From: Lachnospiraceae bacterium
GTDB taxonomy: Bacteria; Bacillota; Clostridia; Lachnospirales; Lachnospiraceae
Direction of reading: 5' to 3'
Length of the DNA: 64,000 bases
Assembly: GCA_017448245.1 (NCBI GenBank)
Contig: JAFSLV010000024.1
Coordinates: forward strand, 1 to 64,000
Under the pieces are notes generated by a model. It worked only from the letters and a program-made list of their open reading frames with translations. It did not search any database and was not told where the DNA came from. The position numbers were made by a program, and so were the translations under genes. Position 1 is the stretch's first letter. Each line of letters opens with the position of its first letter. Shown here piece after piece: positions 57,597-64,000 of the stretch.

Positions 57597-57696
57597 AACA
57601 CCGCCGGCTTACATCATCAAGATGACGATCATGCTGCTGGCACTGGTCTATCTGCATTTCAAGGTGACGCCGGAATTTATCTACAACCAGTTCTGA
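57553..57696 (+). CDS. dltX: DltX, small D-alanylation membrane protein
   Basis: A 47-residue protein in a frame overlapping the last 44 nt of dltD. It has an amphipathic start, one membrane helix (IIKMTIMLLALVYLHF) and ends in EFIYNQF, matching the C-terminal FIYNxF motif that defines DltX. In characterised systems the C-terminal Tyr region takes part in moving D-Ala between DltB and DltD. GGATGGG precedes the ATG closely; a second ATG at 57559 is possible. In other Firmicutes dltX lies upstream of dltA; here it is last. No dltX lies at the front of this operon. Confidence 0.88.
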   Translation: MSMKRFIDTIAEWNETPPAYIIKMTIMLLALVYLHFKVTPEFIYNQF

Positions 57697-57709
57697 AAAA
57701 GCGTCTCCC

Positions 57710-60700
57710 TCACCGCATCATGTCAAACAGTGACATCTGGTTGGAGGAAGGGAGGTCGCCGAGCATCCCGTGCTCATAGAGCGCGTCGATCACCTTCTGC
57801 GGGCATCTGGTACGTTCCCTGAAATCATCTCTGGACAGGAAGGGTCCTTCCCCGACGGCTTCCTCGATCGCACAGGCGGCCACCGGCCCCATGTTGTCAA
57901 AAGCGACGAGCGAGGGCATGATCTTTCCGTCGATCACCTGGAATTTTTCCGCCTTAGCGCGCGCAAGGTCCAGCGTATGAAACTCATATCCCCTGGCATA
58001 CATCTCCTGCGCCACGCGCATCACGCCGTAAGAAAGCTGCTCCACATTGCTCAGTTCCTTTGCGCGGTGCTCGTAATCGGCCATCACGTCCTTTAAGTGT
58101 GCGGCGCCCCGGCACATGTCGAGATAGGATACCTGCTTGGCGCGGATCGAAAACCACGCCGCGTAAAAGGCAAGCGGTTCATGGACCTTGAACCACGCAA
58201 GCCGCCATGCGTTCATCACATAGGCCGTCGCGTGTGCCTTAGGAAACATATACTTGATCTTGATGCATGCCTCGATGTACCAGTCGGGCACATAGGCGTT
58301 GAGCATCGCGGTCTTCATCTCGTCGCTCAGCCCCTTGCCCTTGCGGACACGCTCCATCGTATCAAAGGCCATCTGCGAATCCACGCCCTTGGCGATCAGA
58401 TAATTCATGATATCGTCACGGTTACAGATGGCGGTCTCAAGCGTGCACACATCCCCCAGAATCAGATCCCGGATGTTGCCGTGCCACACGTCCGTCCCGT
58501 GTGCCAGACCGGAGAGACGGATCAGATCGGTAAAAGAAGCGGGCTTTGCGTCGAGCACCATCTGCATCGCGTTGTCGGTGCCGAATTCCGGAAGTCCGAG
58601 ACATCCGAGTTTTGTACCCCCGATGTCCTCCGGCGCAATTCCCAGCGATGACGTATCCTGAAAGAGCCGCATGACCTTTTCGTCATCGAGCGGTACTCCG
58701 GTCGGATCGATCCCCGTCGCATCATGCAGGAAACGTACCATCGTCGGATCATCGTGCCCGAGGATATCGAGCTTTAAGAGGTTGTGATCGATCGAATGGT
58801 AATCATAATGTGTCGTCACGGGCTTGTTTTCGTCGTCCGCGGGATGCTGCACCGGGGTAAAGGAATTGATGTCTTCGCCCTTCGGCAGTACAATGATGCC
58901 GCCCGGATGCTGTCCCGTTCCGTGCCTGACACCGCTGAGCTTTCCGACCAGACGGTTGACCTCCGCACGGCGCCTTGTGATATGCTCCTGTTCAAAGTAT
59001 TTCTGTATGACACCGAAGGCCGTCTTGTCCTGCAGTCCGGAGACCGTTCCGGCACGGTATGTCTGACCCTTGCCAAAGATCTCTTCGGTATATTTGTGCG
59101 CCTTTGCCTGATACTCGCCGGAAAAATTGAGATCGATGTCCGGCTCCTTTTCCCCGTGGAATCCGAGGAAGGTCTCAAAGGGGATATCAAAGCCGTCCTT
59201 GATCATTTTGGTACCGCACTTCGGGCAGTCGCAGTCCGGCATGTCGCAGCCGCTCGTGCCGGCATACGCCCGGACCTCCTCCGAGGTAAAATCGCTGTAT
59301 TTACAGGACGGACATACATAGTGCGGCGGCAGCGCGTTGACCTCCGTGATTCCCGCCGCAAAGGCGACGAAGGAGGAGCCGACCGAACCCCTCGAGCCTA
59401 CGATGTAGCCGTCCTCGAGCGATTTCCACACCAGCTTCTGTGCAATGATATACATGACCGCAAAGCCGTTGCCGATGATGGAACCCAGCTCCTTTTCGAG
59501 CCGCTTTTCCACAATCTCCGGCAGCGGATCCCCGTAGATCGCATGTGCCTTGTCATAGCAGATCTTGCGCAGCGTCTTGTCGGAATCCTCGATAACGGGC
59601 GCGCATTTGTCGGGACGCACAAAGGTCACCGAGTCGCACATGTCGAGGATCTTTGCGGGATTTTTGACGACGATCTCCGATGCCTTCTTCGTCCCGAGGT
59701 ATTCAAAGCTCTTCAGCATCTCCTCCGTTGTGCGCAGATAGAGCGGCGCCCTGGCGTCTGCCTTGCGGATGATCTTTTTGGGCTTTGCGGCATCGGCCTT
59801 TCCGCCCTTGATGTCCTTGCCGTTGACGAGGATCTCACGATAGGCGGCATCCTCCGGATCCAGAAAATGCGCGTCACCCGTTGCGACCACGATCTTGTTG
59901 TACTGCTCTCCGAGCGCAACGATCCTGCGGTTGATCTCCCTGAGATCCTCCATGCACGTGATCTGTTCAAAACGCTCGTCATCGACCATATAGGCGTAGT
60001 TTTCCTCCGGCTGCACCTCGAGATAATCAAACGCGCGCACCAGCTTTGCGATATCCGCTTCGCTCCTGCCCTCGGCCACGGACTGCCACAGTTCCCCGTT
60101 CGCATCGGCGCTGCCGACGAGGAGCCCCTCGCGGTATTTGCGAAGGAGGCTCGTCGGGATGAGCGGCGCCGCAGGCAGCGCGTGCCGGTAATAATGCAGA
60201 TGCGATTCGCTCACGAGCGTATACAGATGGACGCGACCGATCGTGTTTTTGGCCAAAAGCACCGCATGCTGCGGCCTCAGATGTTTGACCGCTTCCTTCG
60301 TCAGAAGACCCAGCGCGTTGACCGCATCGAGATCCCTCACGTCCTTTTCCTCCAGCATCTTCAGGAAACGCAGGAAGATCCCCGCCGTTGCCTCCGCGTC
60401 GTCCACCGCGCGGTGATGGTTGTCGAGCACGATCTTCAAGGTCTTTGCGACCGCGTCGAGCGTATGTCGCGCCTGTCTCGGGAAAAAGGTTCTCGAGAGC
60501 CCGAGCGTGTCAAACGTCGTAAAATCCGCTTCGTAACCGAGTCTCTTGCAGTTTTCGTTGATAAAGGAAATGTCAAAGGAGACATTGTGTCCGACGAGAA
60601 CGGCTCCCTTTGCAAAAGAAAGAAACTCCGGAAGCACCTCTTCGATTTTTTTTGCGTCGATCACCATCGAATCGGTGATGCCCGTGATCTGCGTAATCCG

Positions 60701-62230
60701 GTAGGGAATCGGCAACTGCGGATTGACAAAGCTCGAAAAGCGGTCCGTGATCTTTCCGTTTTCGACCCTGACCGCGCCGATCTCGATGATGCGGTTTTTC
60801 ACCGGGGAAAATCCGGTTGTCTCCAGGTCAAAAACAACATAGGGTGTACCGGACAGCGTCTGGTTTTTGCTGTTTGTGACGATGCCCTTTTCGTCATCGA
60901 CGAGATAACACTCCATGCCGCCGACGATCTTGAAAAAGTCCTGTCTGTCCGGCGCTTCCTTTCCCGCTTCCTTTGCCTCATCGAGGGCCTTCCGGTAGAG
61001 ATCGTCCCAGACGTGTCCCGCCGCGGTCAGCGACTGCACGACACCGTGGTCGGTGATCGCAATCCCCTTCCAGCCCCATTGAAAGGCGCGCTTCACATAA
61101 TCGGCGACATCCGTGATGCCGTCCATGTCGCTCATCTTGGTATGCAGATGAAGCTCCGTGCGTTTTTCCGCTGCCTGATCGGATCTTGTGTTGTCGTCCT
61201 TTACCGCCTTCATGATGCCCGTCGGAAAAGAGAGCACGACCTCATGATCGTACGGATCGGTCTTTGGCAGTCCCCTGACCTTGACAAAGGAGCCCTTCAG
61301 GTCCCTGACCAGGGACTCCGCCGTCTCCGCGGTAACAAACAGACGCACATTCATCGTATCCGTCCGGTCATATACCCCGAACGTGATCATGTGCTTGCCG
61401 TTGCGTACGGGCTTGTCCTCAATCGCCGTGACCTCGCCGCGGATCACGACATCCGTCTGTGCGTCGGTATCGAGCGTATCGATCGGCACGGGAGGCTCCT
61501 GAAAGAAACGTCCGTACAGCACGTCCGGATGATCATCATTTCGCACGCGCCGCTCTTTTTGGACACCGCGCAGATAGGTCTTTTTGCCGGAAGCGCCTTT
61601 TTTCGCCTCCCGCGTATCGCCCGTGTCTTTTTCCGTCTGTTCCCCGCGCACCCCGTCATCGTAAAAAGGCACCTTGTAGACCGGCACGCGGTAGACGTCA
61701 TCCGCCTCTTCTTTTTTCTCGGGCTCCACATACTCGATGTCGATCTGTGCGTTCAGATCGCATCGCTCCGTGATCAGACGCTCGAGCGCGCGTACGAGAC
61801 GCGGTGCGCTCATCCTGCCGACGACGTTATTCTCGATGGCCACCGTCACGTGCTCCTCGTCCGGATACCGGATCGAGGAGGTCTGGAAGATGGTATGCAG
61901 CACCGGATCCTCCCTGCGCAGCTCCGCGGCAAAGCTCTCCTCATACATACGCAAAAGAGTCTTCGGCGTATAGAGACGCGAGAGCGTAAAGTGCTCGTGC
62001 ACGGTGACCTGTGCCGCTCTTCCCGGAAGGAGCTGTCTGGTCAGCTCCTCCTCGAGCTTCCAGAGATCCTGCTTTTCGATGAGCACGGGCGAATCGATAT
62101 AGACGCGGATACGGTCGCCGCGCCTGGTCTTTGTCACGCGCGTCACCGTTGTCTGCGCAAACAGATCCTTCAGATCCCCGTCCATCGAAACGGACGGAAA
62201 TACCTCAAAAAAAGCCTTTGCTTCAGTCAT
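57710..62230 (-). CDS. polC: DNA polymerase III alpha subunit, PolC type
   Basis: A 1506-residue replicative polymerase with PolC order: N-terminal domain, OB fold (VVIRGEVTAIEDKPVRNGKH), PHP part 1 (ELHLHTKMSDMDG), inserted DEDDh exonuclease (FDLETTGFSPVKNRIIEIG, HNVSFDISF, HRAVDDAEATAG), PHP part 2, a zinc finger (CPSCKYSDF and CDMPDCDCPKCG) and the polymerase core (EPDIDLNFSGEYQ). The start lies in the ispG 3' end with an 8-nt overlap. The order rseP-ispG-polC is conserved in Clostridia. Confidence 0.97.
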   Translation of the reverse strand: MTEAKAFFEVFPSVSMDGDLKDLFAQTTVTRVTKTRRGDRIRVYIDSPVLIEKQDLWKLEEELTRQLLPGRAAQVTVHEHFTLSRLYTPKTLLRMYEESFAAELRREDPVLHTIFQTSSIRYPDEEHVTVAIENNVVGRMSAPRLVRALERLITERCDLNAQIDIEYVEPEKKEEADDVYRVPVYKVPFYDDGVRGEQTEKDTGDTREAKKGASGKKTYLRGVQKERRVRNDDHPDVLYGRFFQEPPVPIDTLDTDAQTDVVIRGEVTAIEDKPVRNGKHMITFGVYDRTDTMNVRLFVTAETAESLVRDLKGSFVKVRGLPKTDPYDHEVVLSFPTGIMKAVKDDNTRSDQAAEKRTELHLHTKMSDMDGITDVADYVKRAFQWGWKGIAITDHGVVQSLTAAGHVWDDLYRKALDEAKEAGKEAPDRQDFFKIVGGMECYLVDDEKGIVTNSKNQTLSGTPYVVFDLETTGFSPVKNRIIEIGAVRVENGKITDRFSSFVNPQLPIPYRITQITGITDSMVIDAKKIEEVLPEFLSFAKGAVLVGHNVSFDISFINENCKRLGYEADFTTFDTLGLSRTFFPRQARHTLDAVAKTLKIVLDNHHRAVDDAEATAGIFLRFLKMLEEKDVRDLDAVNALGLLTKEAVKHLRPQHAVLLAKNTIGRVHLYTLVSESHLHYYRHALPAAPLIPTSLLRKYREGLLVGSADANGELWQSVAEGRSEADIAKLVRAFDYLEVQPEENYAYMVDDERFEQITCMEDLREINRRIVALGEQYNKIVVATGDAHFLDPEDAAYREILVNGKDIKGGKADAAKPKKIIRKADARAPLYLRTTEEMLKSFEYLGTKKASEIVVKNPAKILDMCDSVTFVRPDKCAPVIEDSDKTLRKICYDKAHAIYGDPLPEIVEKRLEKELGSIIGNGFAVMYIIAQKLVWKSLEDGYIVGSRGSVGSSFVAFAAGITEVNALPPHYVCPSCKYSDFTSEEVRAYAGTSGCDMPDCDCPKCGTKMIKDGFDIPFETFLGFHGEKEPDIDLNFSGEYQAKAHKYTEEIFGKGQTYRAGTVSGLQDKTAFGVIQKYFEQEHITRRRAEVNRLVGKLSGVRHGTGQHPGGIIVLPKGEDINSFTPVQHPADDENKPVTTHYDYHSIDHNLLKLDILGHDDPTMVRFLHDATGIDPTGVPLDDEKVMRLFQDTSSLGIAPEDIGGTKLGCLGLPEFGTDNAMQMVLDAKPASFTDLIRLSGLAHGTDVWHGNIRDLILGDVCTLETAICNRDDIMNYLIAKGVDSQMAFDTMERVRKGKGLSDEMKTAMLNAYVPDWYIEACIKIKYMFPKAHATAYVMNAWRLAWFKVHEPLAFYAAWFSIRAKQVSYLDMCRGAAHLKDVMADYEHRAKELSNVEQLSYGVMRVAQEMYARGYEFHTLDLARAKAEKFQVIDGKIMPSLVAFDNMGPVAACAIEEAVGEGPFLSRDDFRERTRCPQKVIDALYEHGMLGDLPSSNQMSLFDMMR

Positions 62231-63281
62231 TCCAATGATCCAGTTCGTACTTCAGCGCGGGAAGAAATTCCTCCTCTTTGAGCTTGCGTACGATCTCCCC
62301 CTTTTTGATGAGCAGTCCCTCTCCTTTGCCTCCGGCGATCCCTAAGTCCGCTCCCCTGGCCTCTCCGGGACCGTTGACCACGCATCCCATCACGGCAAGC
62401 GAAAGCGTCAGATCGTAGGACTGTGCCAGTTGTTCCACCCGGGCAGCAAGACCGATCAGATCGATCTGCGTCCTGCCGCAGGTCGGACAGGCGATGACAT
62501 CGATGCCGCTTTTGATGAGACCAAGCGAACGCAAAATGATGCGTGCGGCCTTTACCTCCTCCACGGGATCTCCGGAAAGCGACACGCGAATCGTATCGCC
62601 GATGCCCTTTTCGAGCAATATGCCGATCGCGACCGCGCTCTTGACGCTGCCAGTATAGACCGTCCCCGCCTCCGTCAACCCCACATGGGTCGGATATGAC
62701 GATTGTGCGGCCAGCATCTCATAGGCCTCGACCAGAAGCGGCACATGCGAGGACTTGATCGAGATCACGAGATTGTCATATCCCGCCTCCTCGATCATGT
62801 GCACCTTGTCGAGTGCACTCTCGACAAGCCCCGCGGCCGTGACACCTCCGTATTTTTGCAGGATTTCCTTTTCGAGGGAGCCGGAATTGACTCCCACGCG
62901 GATCGGGATCTGTCTCTCCTTACACGCACGCACCACCTCCGCGACACGGTCCGCGCCTCCGATATTGCCGGGATTGATCCGGATTTTGTCCGCGCCCGCG
63001 CCGATCGCGAGCAGCGCCATCCGGTAATCAAAATGGATATCCGCAACGACGGGGATGTGCACCGCGGCTTTGATCTTACTGAGCGCTTTTGCTGCTTCCG
63101 CGGTGGGTACCGTACAGCGCGCGATCTCGCAGCCGGCCTCTTCGAGCGCATGGATCTGTGCGATCGTTGCGCCCGCGTCCTCCGTTTTGGTATTGGTCAT
63201 CGACTGGATGCGCACGGGCGCTCCGCCCCCGATGACCACATCTCCGATACATACACGTCTGGTATGATCCCTGTGTGCCAT
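62223..63281 (-). CDS. ispG: HMBPP synthase IspG (GcpE)
   Basis: A 352-residue iron-sulfur enzyme: TIM-barrel N-terminus (VADIHFDYRMALLA, KIRINPGNIG) and the C-terminal [4Fe-4S] site with Cys in ACPTCGRTQ and MGCVVNGPGEA plus a Glu ligand. It makes HMBPP in the MEP pathway, to which ispF also belongs. GGAAGG lies 6 nt before the ATG. Confidence 0.96.
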   Translation of the reverse strand: MAHRDHTRRVCIGDVVIGGGAPVRIQSMTNTKTEDAGATIAQIHALEEAGCEIARCTVPTAEAAKALSKIKAAVHIPVVADIHFDYRMALLAIGAGADKIRINPGNIGGADRVAEVVRACKERQIPIRVGVNSGSLEKEILQKYGGVTAAGLVESALDKVHMIEEAGYDNLVISIKSSHVPLLVEAYEMLAAQSSYPTHVGLTEAGTVYTGSVKSAVAIGILLEKGIGDTIRVSLSGDPVEEVKAARIILRSLGLIKSGIDVIACPTCGRTQIDLIGLAARVEQLAQSYDLTLSLAVMGCVVNGPGEARGADLGIAGGKGEGLLIKKGEIVRKLKEEEFLPALKYELDHWND

Positions 63282-63290
63282 TGCGCCTTC

Positions 63291-64000
63291 CTATCCGATC
63301 ATCCTGCGGATGTCATTGAACAGAATAAACACCATCAGTATCAGCAGTGCGACAATCCCCGCCAGATGCACATAGCCCTCCTTTTCCGGAGGAATCGGTT
63401 TGCCGCGGACGACCTCGACCAGCAAAAAGAGCAATCGTCCCCCGTCCAGCGCGGGAATCGGCAACAGATTCATCACGCCCAGATTGACGGAGAGGATGAC
63501 CAGGAGCTCGAGCATATGCAGCACCACGACCCCGGGGCCCAGATCCCTCGATACCTCATAGGTCTCGTCGACCATCTGCACCATGCCGACCGGTCCCGCG
63601 AGCGCGTCCGCACCGAGCCGCCCCGTGACCAGAAGCCACAGACTCCGGTAGGTCGTCGTGATGTAATACTGGACCGTGTACCAGGCATATGGCAATACCT
63701 GTGCGCCGGAGATCTCTCCCGCTTCCCCGAGATAGATCCCCATGTAATAACGTCCCTCTTCCTCGCTGTAGGAGGGGGTAAAGGTCACCTCGCGCCGTGT
63801 GCCGTCACGCTCCACCACGAGCGTGATGTCCTCCCCGCGGTTAAACTGCGACAGCATCGTGACCTCCGCGGACTGCCGGATTCTCGCACCGTTCATACGA
63901 ACGATCAGATCTCCTTCGGCCAGATCGGTAGCCTGTGCCGCACTGTTTTCGGTAAAGCCGCGGATCACCGCATAGTTCCACGGCGTCACCGCCGTGATGA
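63291..64000 (-). CDS. rseP: RseP-type site-2 protease, C-terminal part
   Basis: The last 236 or so residues of an RseP/RasP intramembrane zinc metalloprotease; the N-terminal part with HExxH lies beyond the right edge. Visible are a PDZ domain (GFTENSAAQATDLAEGDLIV, then ITLVVERDG), the LDG metal motif in LLPIPALDGGRLLF and a final membrane helix. It cleaves membrane anchors of anti-sigma factors. It precedes ispG by 9 nt, a conserved order. Confidence 0.93.
   Translation of the reverse strand, partial: ITAVTPWNYAVIRGFTENSAAQATDLAEGDLIVRMNGARIRQSAEVTMLSQFNRGEDITLVVERDGTRREVTFTPSYSEEEGRYYMGIYLGEAGEISGAQVLPYAWYTVQYYITTTYRSLWLLVTGRLGADALAGPVGMVQMVDETYEVSRDLGPGVVVLHMLELLVILSVNLGVMNLLPIPALDGGRLLFLLVEVVRGKPIPPEKEGYVHLAGIVALLILMVFILFNDIRRMIG

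Noticed and set aside
58784..62281. 1165-codon open frame on the plus strand opposite polC
   Set aside because: It is a by-product of GC-rich codon use in polC; it has no ribosome site and gives an Arg/His/Val-rich sequence without domain motifs.

Overview
The window looks like chromosome of a fairly G+C-rich member of the Clostridia, most likely a Lachnospiraceae-type Firmicute. The evidence is a Gram-positive gene set (PolC, SigH, MecA-type adaptor, CarD, Mini-III, RbgA/YlqF, dltABCD, XpaC-TelA), the MEP isoprenoid genes ispF and ispG, a eukaryote-type HisA, an orphan FliK/FlhB-like pair, and strong Shine-Dalgarno sites with sigma-A promoters spaced by 17 bp. No rRNA, insertion sequence or CRISPR array is visible. 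Gene identities are read from motifs; no database search was run.

Region 1 (1-1017) is the only accessory-looking part. It holds a truncated gene at the left edge, an AT-rich orphan ORF, a compact type I toxin-antitoxin locus (Hol_Tox/TxpA-like peptide plus convergent antisense RNA), and two tRNA-Leu genes (CAG, AAG) with their own promoter and terminator. The tRNA 3' end could be an integration boundary.

Region 2 (1053-10831), all minus strand: arginase-family gene and mecA behind a consensus promoter overlapped by a CIRCE (HrcA) operator; then alaX-ispF-cysS-mrnC-rlmB-sigH-xpaC-telA as one tightly packed, partly overlapping operon, preceded by carD. Region 3 (11104-18938) is an oligopeptide ABC importer operon oppA-B-C-D-F plus a small membrane protein. 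Its OppC permease carries a whole seven-repeat RCC1-like propeller in its first extracytoplasmic loop and its OppF carries a ~170-residue coiled-coil insertion; this is the most unusual system in the window. Region 4 (18921-26283): M3 peptidase and an EF-G paralogue, then folA, thyA and a beta-CASP RNA hydrolase; the folA-thyA gap is filled by a nested palindromic repeat array.

Region 5 (26340-34668): TraX-like membrane protein, TrkH-TrkA potassium uptake, a zinc-ribbon membrane protein, DUF5685-like protein, DnaJ-TPR protein, flavodoxin, and a ThrS lacking the TGS domain. Region 6 (34746-40003): SEC-C protein, degenerate LytM/M23 envelope protein, YerC/TrpR-like regulator, cold-shock protein, hisA, dapB-dapA. 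Region 7 (40031-47479): zinc-ribbon membrane protein with an ABC-2 exporter, divergent PRPP synthetase, aminopeptidase C. Region 8 (47549-53264), minus: rplS, two signal peptidases around RbgA, RnhB, FliK-like, FlhB-like, YraN. Region 9 (53462-57696), plus: dltA-B-C-D with a hidden overlapping dltX. Region 10 (57710-64000), minus: rseP (cut by the window edge), ispG, polC.

A recurring feature is genes whose -10 box sits 6-8 nt before the ATG and that have no Shine-Dalgarno site (traX-like, zinc-ribbon protein, dnaJ-like, second lepB, dltA). These are predicted leaderless mRNAs in a genome whose other genes mostly have strong ribosome binding sites.
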